Of a stretch of 64,000 nucleotides of DNA, positions 44,467-53,580 are shown one piece after another; the stretch's first letter is position 1; each line of letters opens with the position of its first letter. A program made the translations under genes and the position numbers. A model generated the notes under the pieces. It saw nothing but the letters and a program-made list of their open reading frames with translations, was not told where the DNA came from and searched no databases. The stretch lies in NCBI GenBank assembly GCA_050737995.1, contig JBOHYR010000139.1:1-64000 (forward strand). Reading direction: 5' to 3'. The stretch is from 66-474 sp050737995 (GTDB taxonomy: Bacteria; Pseudomonadota; Gammaproteobacteria; Xanthomonadales; Rhodanobacteraceae).

Positions 44467-44588
44467 TTAAAGCCCGAACTGTGCTCCGTGCCCGACGCGT
44501 TGCGCGGGCGGTTATCATGTACGACTGGATTCTCTTGGCTCGTCACGCGAGCGGAGCGCGCAGACCCAAACCAGAAAGAGGTGTTGCG

Positions 44589-45749
44589 ATGGATTTCGAG
44601 TTTTCAGAAGAGCAATTGCAGATCCAGTCTATCGCGCGCGATTTTGCGCAGAAGCGCATCGCGCCGGTTGCAGCGGATTTCGACAAGTCCGGTGAATTTC
44701 CGCTCGACAATATCCGCGAGATGGGCAAATTGGGGCTGATGGGTATCGAAGTGCCAGCCGAATACGGCGGCGCCGGGATGGATTCGATCAGTTATGTGCT
44801 GGCAATGATCGAAGTGGCTGCGGCCGACTGCGCGCATTCGACCATCATGAGCGTCAACAACACGCTGTACTGCAACGGCTTGTTGAAGTTCGGCAACGAA
44901 GAGCAAAAGCACAAATACGTGACGCCAATTGCGTCGGGAGAAGCCATCGGCGCGTTCGCGTTGACCGAACCGCAGTCGGGCTCCGACGCCACGGCAATGC
45001 GTTGCCGCGCGGTGAGGCAGGAAGACGGCAGCTACGTGATCAACGGCAAAAAGAGCTGGATCACGTCCGGGCCGGTTGCGAAGTACATCCTGCTGTTCGC
45101 GATGTCCGATCCGGACAAGCACGCGCGCGGGGTCACGGCATTCATGGTTGATACTTCGCGCCAAGGATTCGGCCGCGGCAAGACCGAGCCCAAGCTCGGC
45201 ATCCGAGCCTCGGCGACCTGCGAGATCGAATTCGACGATTACCACGCGCAGCCTGACGAGGTGATCGGAGAGGAAGGACACGGCTTCAAGATCGCGATGG
45301 GCGTGCTCGACGCCGGGCGTATCGGCATCGCTTCGCAGGCGGTGGGTTTGGCGCGCGCAGCGTACGAGGCAACGCTGGAGTATGCGCGCGACCGCAAGGC
45401 GTTCGGCCAGCCGATCGGTTCGTTCCAGATGACCCAGGCCAAGATCGCAGACATGCGCTGCAAGCTCGACGCGGCGCGCTTGTTGACACTGCGTGCCGCG
45501 TGGCTGAAGCAGGAGGCCTCCAAAACGGGTGCGCGTTTCTCGACCGAGGCCGCAGTCGCCAAGCTGACGGCCTCGGAGGCCGCGATGTGGATCACCCATC
45601 AGGCGGTGCAGATCCACGGCGGCATGGGTTATTCCAAGGAAATGCCCCTCGAGCGTTACTTTCGCGATGCCAAGATCACGGAGATCTACGAGGGCACATC
45701 GGAAATCCAACGCATGGTGATCGCCCGTAACGAAACCGGGTTGAGGTGA
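44589..45749 (+). CDS. acyl-CoA dehydrogenase
   Basis: 386-residue FAD flavoenzyme of beta-oxidation or branched-chain amino acid breakdown, short-chain type by overall form. It starts MDFEFSEEQLQIQSIARDFA. Typical segments are GIEVPAEYGGAGMD, AFALTEPQSGSDA (FAD and substrate), KSWITSG, QIHGGMGYSKEMP, and the catalytic Glu in ITEIYEGTSEIQRMVIAR. The ATG at 44589 follows AAAGAGG; the frame opens at 44481 but that part is not conserved in form. Chain-length specificity cannot be told. It is divergent from the methionine regulator. Confidence 0.95.
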   Translation: MDFEFSEEQLQIQSIARDFAQKRIAPVAADFDKSGEFPLDNIREMGKLGLMGIEVPAEYGGAGMDSISYVLAMIEVAAADCAHSTIMSVNNTLYCNGLLKFGNEEQKHKYVTPIASGEAIGAFALTEPQSGSDATAMRCRAVRQEDGSYVINGKKSWITSGPVAKYILLFAMSDPDKHARGVTAFMVDTSRQGFGRGKTEPKLGIRASATCEIEFDDYHAQPDEVIGEEGHGFKIAMGVLDAGRIGIASQAVGLARAAYEATLEYARDRKAFGQPIGSFQMTQAKIADMRCKLDAARLLTLRAAWLKQEASKTGARFSTEAAVAKLTASEAAMWITHQAVQIHGGMGYSKEMPLERYFRDAKITEIYEGTSEIQRMVIARNETGLR

Positions 45750-45811
45750 TGATGTGTCGCATGAGGACCGGTCGGCGTGCTTGCGACAAATGCGCGGTTA
45801 GAGGACACGGC

Positions 45812-46387
45812 GTGAAGACGCTGGTCGTGCTGCTGATGATGGCTGCGACGTTCGGTGGCAACGTTCTGGCGAGTGATCCCACTATTTCATTGCGAATCAA
45901 GTACTACGATGTTTCTGGTAGTACCGGCCGCGAGATTCGTAACCAGCTCGACAAACTTGGGCCGGTAGGCGCGGACGGCAAGAGGTACGATGGCTACACC
46001 CGGTGGCGGGTTAATTGGAATTTCCAGTTTGCGCCGAAGGGCGGACATTGTGCATTGCGTTCCTTCAAGACCAGTGTTCGTACTGTCATGACCCTGCCGA
46101 GGTGGGAGGGGTCGCGAAATGTCTCGTCACGGCTCGCGAAAAAATGGAATACCTATCTCGCTGCACTTCGGTTACATGAAGACGGCCATAACCATCATGG
46201 TGTAGAGGCGGCGGAAGCAATTCTGAAGCGGTTTTCGGAGATGCAGCAGGCTCCCGATTGCGAGAAACTCAGTCACGATCTGAATGCGGCCGCCAGGAGC
46301 ATCCTTGCGTCGTACAATCAAAAGGACTTGATATATGATGCGAAGACCCATCATGGGGCGACTCAGGGCGCCGTGTTCCCACCTTGA
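45812..46387 (+). CDS. exported DUF922-type protein, putative zinc protease
   Basis: 191 residues from the GTG at 45812, preceded by GAGGA at a good distance. This start gives a clean signal peptide (KTLVVLLMMAATFGGNVLAS). The mature protein has the N-terminal strand region (SLRIKYYDVSG), a central GYTRWRVNWNFQF segment, and LRLHEDGHNHHGVEAA with a HExxH-like metal motif (HEDGH). This is the hallmark of the DUF922 family of predicted secreted zinc-dependent proteases. An ATG at 45746 overlaps the acyl-CoA dehydrogenase stop but yields a basic, Cys-containing leader that is less plausible. Substrate unknown. Confidence 0.82.
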   Translation: MKTLVVLLMMAATFGGNVLASDPTISLRIKYYDVSGSTGREIRNQLDKLGPVGADGKRYDGYTRWRVNWNFQFAPKGGHCALRSFKTSVRTVMTLPRWEGSRNVSSRLAKKWNTYLAALRLHEDGHNHHGVEAAEAILKRFSEMQQAPDCEKLSHDLNAAARSILASYNQKDLIYDAKTHHGATQGAVFPP

Positions 46388-46462
46388 GCAGGGTTTGCAA
46401 CGACGCGTGGGCGGCGCCAGCCGTTCATGCCGACCGAGCTTGATCAGAGTAGCTCAGCGATT

Positions 46463-47299
46463 TCAGGGGCGCTTGCGATAGGGCTCGGCATCGACCGCGA
46501 TGACCTGCGGTTCCTCGCCGTCCAGCCGCAGTGCCGTAAGCTTGCCGCCCCACACGCAGCCGGTGTCGATGGCGTAGATGCCCAGACCGGCGAAGCGGCC
46601 GAGCGCGGACCAGTGCCCGCACACGATGCGGGTCTCGCGCTGTTTCATGCCAGGCACCTCGAACCACGGGTAGAGTCCGGCGTTTTGTGTGCCAGGCGCT
46701 CCCTTGGCGTCGAAATCGATGCGGCCGTGTACGTCGCAGTAGCGCATGCGGGTAAAGATGTTGATCGCGGCTCGCAGGCGATCGAGGCCCTGCAGCTTTG
46801 ACGACCAGCGCGAGGGACGATTGCCGAACATCTTTTTCAGCAACGCGTGATGACCCGGACCACGCAGCGCGCGTTCGACTTCATGCGCGATGTGCAGTGC
46901 CTGCCTGAGTGTCCACGACGGTGCGAGCCCGGCGTGCACCAGCGTGAACCGGAGCTCCGCGTCGTGGTGCATCAGTGACTGGCAACGCAGCCACTCGATC
47001 AAGGTTGATGCGTCCCCGGCTTCCAGCACTCGTCGCAGGTCCGGGTTGGTGCGCGTGCGCGCCTCGGCATCGCGTTCGGCGATCGCCAGCAGGCTGAGAT
47101 CGTGGTTGCCGAGGACCACCACGCAATGCTCGCGCAGGCTGTGCACAAGGCGCAGCACTTCCAGCGACTGGTTGCCGCGGTTCACAAGGTCGCCGCAGAA
47201 CCACAGGCGGTCGGTTGCGGGATCGAAACGCAATCGATCCAACAACCGTTCGAGTTCGGGATGGCAACCTTGCACATCGCCGATCGCGTAGATGGCCAT
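46463..47299 (-). CDS. apaH: diadenosine tetraphosphatase, symmetrical
   Basis: 278-residue metallophosphatase that splits Ap4A into two ADP. The dinuclear-metal motifs are AIGDVQGCHPEL (GDxHG-type with Gln), FCGDLVNRGNQSLE (GDxVxRG), VVLGNHDLSLLA (GNHD), LVHAGLAPSW and CGHWSALGRF. It is the distal gene of the lptD-surA-pdxA-rsmA-apaG-apaH block, 18 bp after apaG, the same order as in E. coli. Confidence 0.97.
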   Translation of the reverse strand: MAIYAIGDVQGCHPELERLLDRLRFDPATDRLWFCGDLVNRGNQSLEVLRLVHSLREHCVVVLGNHDLSLLAIAERDAEARTRTNPDLRRVLEAGDASTLIEWLRCQSLMHHDAELRFTLVHAGLAPSWTLRQALHIAHEVERALRGPGHHALLKKMFGNRPSRWSSKLQGLDRLRAAINIFTRMRYCDVHGRIDFDAKGAPGTQNAGLYPWFEVPGMKQRETRIVCGHWSALGRFAGLGIYAIDTGCVWGGKLTALRLDGEEPQVIAVDAEPYRKRP

Positions 47300-47317
47300 G
47301 TGCCCAGGGAACCCGGA

Positions 47318-47740
47318 TCAGTGGAGCGTGCGCGGCACCGACAGCACGAATTCGGGAATCGGTACCTCGAAGTCGGTGCCGTCGTCGGCGTGGAACAGGT
47401 AGGCGCCGCGCATGGTGCCTACCTGGGTTTCCAGTACCGCACCCGAGGTGTAGCTGTAGTGCTCTCCCGGTTGCAGACGCGGCTGCTCGCCCACCACGCC
47501 CTCGCCGCGAACTTCCTCGACCTTGCCGTTGGCATCCGTGATGACCCAGTGGCGGGTCTGCAGGCGCACCGGCATCACGCCGAGATTGCGCAGCGTGATC
47601 TCGTAGGCGAACACGTAGCGATTCGCTTCAGGCTTGGACTGCTCCAGGACGTAGCGGGATTCGACCTCGATCTCGACCGAATAGGGTTCGGGTTCGCGTC
47701 GGTCGTGCTGTTCGTCGGTGGTGGTCTGGCGAGGGCTCAT
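47318..47740 (-). CDS. apaG: ApaG protein
   Basis: 140-residue cytoplasmic protein of the ApaG/DUF525 immunoglobulin-like fold, function not settled, somewhat longer than the usual 125 because of a charged N-terminus (SPRQTTTDEQHDRRE). Core strands include FAYEITLRNLG, RHWVITDANGKVEEVRGEGV, GEQPRLQPGEHYSYTSG and MRGAYLFHADDG. The ATG at 47740 overlaps the rsmA stop by 4 bp, which fixes the start. Confidence 0.95.
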   Translation of the reverse strand: MSPRQTTTDEQHDRREPEPYSVEIEVESRYVLEQSKPEANRYVFAYEITLRNLGVMPVRLQTRHWVITDANGKVEEVRGEGVVGEQPRLQPGEHYSYTSGAVLETQVGTMRGAYLFHADDGTDFEVPIPEFVLSVPRTLH

Positions 47741-48558
47741 TGACTGGCATTGTCGGTGAGTTTCGTGCCAACCTGCAAGTTTGCGCCATTTGCATGACGT
47801 GCCAGCGCGAGGAAGCCTTGTGGCGGCACGTTTTCGGCGCGCGCTCGCGGGTCGACACCCGCGCGGTGGATCGCATCGGCGTCGAGCAGTCCGCGCAACG
47901 CGTTGGCAAGTGTCTTGCGTCGCTGGCCGAACGCGGCGCGGACGACGGCTTCGACCGCCGGCACGAGTGCGGGTTCCGGACGTTGTGCCGGAGCCAAAGG
48001 CGTCAGGCGAACGACCGCCGAATCCACCTTGGGCGGCGGCCTGAACGCACCGGGCGCGACGCGCAAGACTTGCTCCACCTTGCAGACCAGTTGCAACATC
48101 ACCGTAAGCCGGCCGTACACCTTGCCGCCGGGCGCCGCAGCCATTCGCTCGACGACTTCCTTCTGCAGCATGAAGTGCATGTCCGCGATGGCGCCCGCAT
48201 ACGCGAGGCAATGAAACAGGATCGGGCTGGAAATGTAATAGGGCAGGTTGCCGGCGATCCGCAGTTTGCCGCCATCCGCCAGCGTGGCAAGGTCGACCTT
48301 CAACACATCGGCATGGACGATTTCGAGATCGCCGACGCCGACGGCGCGCGTGCGTAGCGGCTCGATCAACTCTGCATCGAGCTCGATTGCGGTCAGTCGC
48401 CCGGCTGCGCGCAGCAGCGGCAGGGTGAGCGCGCCCTCGCCGGGGCCGATCTCGACCAGACGGTCACCGGGTTTCGGCGCGATCGCGGCGACAATGCACT
48501 CGATCACTCCTCGCTCATGCAGGAAGTGCTGGCCGAAGTGTTTTTTTGGGCGCGCCAT
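47737..48558 (-). CDS. rsmA: 16S rRNA dimethyladenosine transferase
   Basis: 273-residue KsgA, which dimethylates the two adjacent adenosines near the 3' end of 16S rRNA during small-subunit assembly. It starts with KKHFGQHFL, then motif I LVEIGPGEGALTLPLL, the acidic AIELDAELI, and the catalytic NLPYYISSP (motif IV). The C-terminal helical domain includes AFGQRRKTLANALRGLL. It overlaps apaG by 4 bp. pdxA lies 61 bp upstream in the same operon. Confidence 0.97.
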   Translation of the reverse strand: MARPKKHFGQHFLHERGVIECIVAAIAPKPGDRLVEIGPGEGALTLPLLRAAGRLTAIELDAELIEPLRTRAVGVGDLEIVHADVLKVDLATLADGGKLRIAGNLPYYISSPILFHCLAYAGAIADMHFMLQKEVVERMAAAPGGKVYGRLTVMLQLVCKVEQVLRVAPGAFRPPPKVDSAVVRLTPLAPAQRPEPALVPAVEAVVRAAFGQRRKTLANALRGLLDADAIHRAGVDPRARAENVPPQGFLALARHANGANLQVGTKLTDNASQ

Positions 48559-48619
48559 GAGTTGCGATTGATCAAATGTTCAGAGCATTTGCTCCGGATC
48601 AAGACGAATCAAGAACAGT

Positions 48620-49684
48620 TCATCCACGGTGATCCGCGCCTATATCCGGCAGGAGGTCTTCTCGAGCCTTGCCACGGGCGACGAGTTGCACGGCCATCTC
48701 CGCTGCCGCGAACATGCTTGATGGATCGGCGCGGCCACTGCCGGCCAGATCAAGTGCGGTGCCGTGATCGACCGAGGTGCGGACGAAGGGTAGGCCGAGG
48801 GTGATGTTGACGGTACGTTCGAAGGCTTCGGATTTCAGCACCGGCAACGCCTGATCGTGGTACATCGCGAGTACCGCGTCATAGCGCGCACGCATGTCCG
48901 GCACGAATGCAGTATCCGCTGGTAACGGGCCCAGCAGTTGCATGCCCTCGCCGCGCAACGTATCCATGGCCGGGATGATGGTATCGATTTCCTCACGGCC
49001 CAGATATCCGCCTTCCCCCGCATGCGGGTTGAGGCCCAGCACCGCGATGCGTGGCGTGGCAATTCCGAACTTGGCAATCAATTCGGCGTGGACTATGCGC
49101 AGGGAGCGCGTCAATGACTCGTGCGTGATCGCCGCTGGCACGCTTGACAGTGGCAAGTGGGTGGTCGCGAGCGCAACGCGAAGCTCGGCTGAGGCCAGCA
49201 TCATCACTACTTCGCAGCCAGCGCGTTGCGCGAACAATTCGGTGTGGCCGGAGAATCGCTCGCCGGCTTCGTTTATCACCGATTTCTGGACCGGTGCGGT
49301 GACCACGCCGTCGAACTCGCCCGCCATGCAACCGTCGGCTGCATGCGCCAGCGTGTTCAACACGTAGAATGCATTACGCGGGTCGAGTTTGCCTGGCACT
49401 TCCTCGGCGCGTAGCGGAACCCCCAGCACGCGCAGGGTTCCAGCCGCACGCAAGGTCCGTGGCTGGCGGTCGTACGTCTCGATTTTCAACGCGATGCCGC
49501 AACGATTCGCCGTCCGTCCGAACATGGCAGGATCGCCGATCGCGACCAGATCCGCAGCCAGCGGTGTCGCGGCCAGTCGCGCCACCAGCTCCGGTCCCAC
49601 GCCCGCCGGGTCGCCGCCGGTGACAGCAAGCCTGGGAAATGCCGAAGGCCGGTGCGAGCCGGTCAGGGCCGGCCCGGGACTCAT
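48620..49684 (-). CDS. pdxA: 4-hydroxythreonine-4-phosphate dehydrogenase
   Basis: 354-residue NAD-dependent enzyme of pyridoxal phosphate synthesis. Features are AVTGGDPAGVGPEL, VVTAPVQKSVINEAGERFSG, the metal histidines in FSGHTEL, NPHAGEGGYLGREE and YHDQALPVLK, and the late VRTSVDHGTALDLAG. The ATG at 49684 overlaps the surA stop by 4 bp and fits the family start; the open frame to 49987 is antisense-free but lies inside surA. The final 15 residues (DLLPDIGADHRG) extend slightly beyond the family end. Confidence 0.96.
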   Translation of the reverse strand: MSPGPALTGSHRPSAFPRLAVTGGDPAGVGPELVARLAATPLAADLVAIGDPAMFGRTANRCGIALKIETYDRQPRTLRAAGTLRVLGVPLRAEEVPGKLDPRNAFYVLNTLAHAADGCMAGEFDGVVTAPVQKSVINEAGERFSGHTELFAQRAGCEVVMMLASAELRVALATTHLPLSSVPAAITHESLTRSLRIVHAELIAKFGIATPRIAVLGLNPHAGEGGYLGREEIDTIIPAMDTLRGEGMQLLGPLPADTAFVPDMRARYDAVLAMYHDQALPVLKSEAFERTVNITLGLPFVRTSVDHGTALDLAGSGRADPSSMFAAAEMAVQLVARGKAREDLLPDIGADHRG

Positions 49685-51105
49685 TTCGCGTTGTCGGTGG
49701 CCGCCGGTGACGCGTCCGCCAGTTCGGGCACGCGGATACTGATGTAGGCCGTCGATTCCAGATCGCGCAGGAACTGCTCGTACGACTGCTGGCCCTTGCG
49801 CGCGGCGATCGCCTGGCGTGCCTGTTCGCGTTCCAGATCCTTGGTCTTGTCGGCCTGGCGTGTGCCAAGCAACTGGACGATGTGCCATGATCCGTCGGGA
49901 CTCTCGAACGGTGGGGTGACCTGACCCGGTTGCAGGCCGGCAATCAACTTGCCGACTTCCGAGCCCCAATCGCTCTGCATGAACCAACCCATGTCGCCGC
50001 CCGCATTGGCTGTGGTCGGGTCGTCCGAGTATTGCTTTGCCAGCTTGGCGAAGTTGGCGTGGTCGTCGACGATTTCGTGGTACAGCTTGGTGATCTTGTC
50101 CTTGGCGCCCTGTTCGCTCAGCACGGCGTTCGGAGTGATCATCAGGTGACGGCCATGATATTCGGTGACGATCTGCTTGGTATCGGGCGTGCGCCTGCCT
50201 TTCAGCTTGAGAATCATGAAGCCGGATGAGTCGCGCAGGGGTTCGGTGTAAGCGCCCGGTTGCAGCGAAGTCACGACTTGCTGCAGCGCGGGCGGCAATT
50301 CATCGACGCGCCGCCAGCCGAGGTCGCCCCCGTCCAGCGCCTCGGGCGCGGTGGAGCTGCTGACGGCCAGCGCGGAAAAACTCTTGCCGGCTTTCAATTC
50401 ACTCTCGACCTTGTCTGCCTTGGCCTTGGCTGCGGCGATTTGCGTGGAATCGGCACCCTCGGGCAGGCCGATCAGGATGCGCGCCAGATGCACTTCGCCT
50501 TCTTTGAAGGCCGGGCTTGCGATGAGGTTGTTGATTTCGGCGTCGGAAACCTGCGTGTTCGATTGCATGGCCTGCTGCTGCACGGAGCGCACCAGCAACT
50601 GGTTACGCAGCTGGTCGCGGAACGAAGCGTAATCCACGCCTTGCTGTTGCATCGCCACCTGCATCTGCGGCACGGTCATTTTGTTCTGCTGCGCGATGTT
50701 GGCGACCGCGGCATCGACCTGGGCGTCGGATACACGCACGCCATTGTCGTGCCCTTTTTGCACCAGCAATTCGTTCAGGATCAAGCGTTGCAGGACCTGC
50801 TTCTCCAGCACGTCCTTAGGCGGCAGCTTGCCGCCCGAAGCGGAAATCTGGTGGATGACCGTCGCCATCGTCTGGTCGAGCTGGCTTTGCAGGATCACGC
50901 CATCGTTGACCACCGCGATAATCCGGTCGAGCGGCTGGACCCCGTTCGATGCGGGCGACTCCGGTGTCAGCAAAGGCGAGGACTGGGGGCTGGTGGAGGG
51001 CGGGGCATTCGGACTGAGCAGCTGCGCGAACGCTGGTAGCGTGAATGCGCAGGCCGCGAACATCAGGGCCACGCTGGCGAAGGGGGTTCGGGTCATCTTG
51101 GTCAT
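49681..51105 (-). CDS. surA: periplasmic chaperone and peptidyl-prolyl isomerase SurA
   Basis: 474-residue exported chaperone for outer-membrane beta-barrel proteins. It has a signal peptide (TPFASVALMFAACAFTLPAF, ending near AFAQ), a proline-rich linker, the N-terminal substrate-binding domain (LDRIIAVVNDGVILQSQLD; LNELLVQKGHDNGV), and two parvulin domains (EGEVHLARILIGLPEG and GRHLMITPNAVLSEQG; each with GGDLGW or GGDMGW). It is usually adjacent to lptD, its major client, as here (123 bp). Start codons at 51096 and 51171 are alternatives. Confidence 0.95.
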   Translation of the reverse strand: MTKMTRTPFASVALMFAACAFTLPAFAQLLSPNAPPSTSPQSSPLLTPESPASNGVQPLDRIIAVVNDGVILQSQLDQTMATVIHQISASGGKLPPKDVLEKQVLQRLILNELLVQKGHDNGVRVSDAQVDAAVANIAQQNKMTVPQMQVAMQQQGVDYASFRDQLRNQLLVRSVQQQAMQSNTQVSDAEINNLIASPAFKEGEVHLARILIGLPEGADSTQIAAAKAKADKVESELKAGKSFSALAVSSSTAPEALDGGDLGWRRVDELPPALQQVVTSLQPGAYTEPLRDSSGFMILKLKGRRTPDTKQIVTEYHGRHLMITPNAVLSEQGAKDKITKLYHEIVDDHANFAKLAKQYSDDPTTANAGGDMGWFMQSDWGSEVGKLIAGLQPGQVTPPFESPDGSWHIVQLLGTRQADKTKDLEREQARQAIAARKGQQSYEQFLRDLESTAYISIRVPELADASPAATDNAK

Positions 51106-51228
51106 GGATAGGTGGTATGGATGGGTGGCGGCATGCCGGACCGACGGGTCCGGGAGTAATGGCTTGGACAACGCGGGGTGCCGAAAAGTTGACGGGATGG
51201 CTGGAGGCGGGTTCAGCGCGGACCGCGG

Positions 51229-53505
51229 TTACTGATAGCCAAGGATAGCATTGCGCAGGAAAGTACCAGTACGTTCACCGTAGGCGCCGAGGCCCTTGAA
51301 CTCGACCTCCACCATGATCGCAGTATTGGTGTCGCCCTGCAGGTTGGTGATGTAGTGGCGCGCCAGCACGCTCACTGCCATGCAGCAACTGTTCCACTGG
51401 AGGCCGGCGAAGGCGTCGACCACGTTGTGGTCCATCATCGAATAGTCGTATTGGCCGATCAGTTTCCACGAGTTGCCGATCGGGATTTCGGCCGATACAT
51501 CCGCATCCTCCAGAAGGCCGCGACGATATCGGTAATCGAAATTCACGATGCCGCCGCCCCACAGGCGTCGTTGCAGGCCTACGGTGGACACGTCGGTTTC
51601 GTCGGTGTTTGGATTCCACTGTTGCGAGGTAGTCAGGCGCCAGTTGTCGTTGAGTGCCAGCGTCAGGTTGCCGACATAGTTGGAGCCGGAGTAATCGACG
51701 GACTTGCCGCCGGGGGACAGGGTCACGAGCTCCGGATCGAAGTAGCGGATCTGGCCGATGCTTGCCGAAAGTTTTTCGTCGCCGTTGGAATCGAGAAACC
51801 GAGTGGTCAAGGCCAGTGAAAGATTGTTGGCGTTTTCCTGGCGGTCGGCGCCGCTGTAACTGTTGGTGGTGAACAATTGCCAGAAATCGAACGTCAGCGG
51901 CTGGGTGTCGAACAGCGGCAGGTTTTCCTGGTTTCGGTAGGGCACGTACAGGTAGTAGATGCGCGGCTCGAGGGTCTGGGTGTAGTCCTGACCGAACAGG
52001 TGGGTATCGCGCTCGAAGATCAGGCCGGCGTCGAGGTCGAAGATCGGCATGCCGCGTGAGGGATTGGTCGGGCCGTCTGGCATGACCGGCTTTTGCAGAT
52101 CGTAAGTCGTGTAGCGATAGCCCAGTTCCGGGCGCACGAACCACGCCGCCCCTTGCAGGGGCCACGCAAGGTAGGGGTACAAATCAAAGCGGTCGCCGTC
52201 CAGCGAATCGGGCCTCACGAAACGCACCGCTTCGGCGTTGACGCCCCATTCCGGGCCGCCAAGGCCGCCGATCGGGCGCTCGGCGTTGAAGAACAGACGA
52301 GGCAGGCGACGATATGGCGCGGACTGATCTGTCAACGGGGGATCAGTCATCTGGTATACGTCCGCACCGATACCGGCGTTCCACCAATTACCGCTGCTGG
52401 TGATATACGAAGAGGACGACAGCACAGTGACGGCAGAAGTCGTGAGATTCTGCCCGAAGTCCTGGAAGTAGTAGGGGTCGGTGACGTGCTGGATGTTGGT
52501 TGACCACGACAGGTTCCACGGCAAAGTCGTCTGGTTGACGAACTTGAGGTAACCCCGATTGCGATCGGCGACGCGGTCCTGCGGCATGTAATCCAGATCC
52601 AGCTCGCCGTGGCTGGAGGAGGTCAGGTAACGGAACTGGCCATCCATCATCACGCCGCGCTCGGCATACAGTATCGGTGTCAACGTGGCGTCGTAATTCG
52701 GCGCGAGATTCAAGTAGTACGGCAGTGCGAAAAAAAAGCCACCGTTGCCTCTGCTGCCGAACGATGGATATAGGAATCCGGACTGGCGGGTGTTGTCGAT
52801 CGGGAAGCTCATGTAAGGCAACCACAGGAACGGCACACCCTTGATACGCATGGTCACGTCGTGCGCGTAGGCGCGTCCCTTGTTCTCGTCCGTCGTCATT
52901 CTTTTCGACTGGATAACCCACAGGCGATTATCGATGTCGCAAGTCGAATAGGTGACTTGATGGAACTTGCCGCGGTTCTGATCCAGCATGATTGCCTGCG
53001 TTGCCTTGCCGTTGCCGCGTGAAGTCAGCATCTGGTACAGCACGTTGTCGGCGACGCCGTATTCGGGTTCGGTGGTTCCGCGCATCCGGTTGGCCGACAG
53101 CAGCATGTCGCTTTCCTGATAGCGCACGTGGCCTGCGGCGTTGTAGGCCGTGGTGTCCTCGTTGTAGGTGATGCGGTCGGCGCGCAGCAACTGGTCGAGG
53201 CGTTGCAGCGACGCGTTGCCGTTCAGGTGGTAGAGATTGCTGTCGGGGCTGCTGAAACGGTCGCCGTATAGTTGGGCCGGACTGGCCTCCCGGTTGCCTT
53301 CGGTCGGCAGGCCGGGTACGTAGAAATCCAGCAGGTCGTTTTTCTTGCACAGCGCAAAGTCGTTTTTTACCACCGGACAAACGAACGCGCCCAGCGGGCA
53401 GACATCCACGCTGGTTTGTGCCAGCGCCATGCCGGGCGCCGCTGCGAGCGCGATTGCGAAGGCCAGGGCGCGTGGCGTCAGTGGCTTCAAACGGCGGCGA
53501 GGCAC
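51229..53505 (-). CDS. lptD: LPS-assembly protein LptD
   Basis: Outer-membrane barrel that, with LptE, inserts lipopolysaccharide into the outer leaflet. It is 758 residues from the GTG at 53505, which has AAGGA 6 bases upstream; TTG at 53526 is less likely. A signal peptide (PRALAFAIALAAAPGMALAQ) precedes an N-terminal OstA beta-jellyroll (YGDRFSSPDSNLYHLNGNAS, ADRITYNEDTTAYNAAGHVR) and the large barrel (from about 210; VPFLWLPYMSFPID). Cysteines near the N-terminus (CPLGAFVC) and a CC pair near the C-terminus (WNSCCMAVS) match the disulfide pattern needed for LptD maturation. Confidence 0.97.
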   Translation of the reverse strand: MPRRRLKPLTPRALAFAIALAAAPGMALAQTSVDVCPLGAFVCPVVKNDFALCKKNDLLDFYVPGLPTEGNREASPAQLYGDRFSSPDSNLYHLNGNASLQRLDQLLRADRITYNEDTTAYNAAGHVRYQESDMLLSANRMRGTTEPEYGVADNVLYQMLTSRGNGKATQAIMLDQNRGKFHQVTYSTCDIDNRLWVIQSKRMTTDENKGRAYAHDVTMRIKGVPFLWLPYMSFPIDNTRQSGFLYPSFGSRGNGGFFFALPYYLNLAPNYDATLTPILYAERGVMMDGQFRYLTSSSHGELDLDYMPQDRVADRNRGYLKFVNQTTLPWNLSWSTNIQHVTDPYYFQDFGQNLTTSAVTVLSSSSYITSSGNWWNAGIGADVYQMTDPPLTDQSAPYRRLPRLFFNAERPIGGLGGPEWGVNAEAVRFVRPDSLDGDRFDLYPYLAWPLQGAAWFVRPELGYRYTTYDLQKPVMPDGPTNPSRGMPIFDLDAGLIFERDTHLFGQDYTQTLEPRIYYLYVPYRNQENLPLFDTQPLTFDFWQLFTTNSYSGADRQENANNLSLALTTRFLDSNGDEKLSASIGQIRYFDPELVTLSPGGKSVDYSGSNYVGNLTLALNDNWRLTTSQQWNPNTDETDVSTVGLQRRLWGGGIVNFDYRYRRGLLEDADVSAEIPIGNSWKLIGQYDYSMMDHNVVDAFAGLQWNSCCMAVSVLARHYITNLQGDTNTAIMVEVEFKGLGAYGERTGTFLRNAILGYQ

Positions 53506-53580
53506 GGAGGTTCCTTGGAGAAACAACCCACGTAAGCTACCAGAAACAGCCCATTCTGTAGATATTGCCGTGCGTGAGGC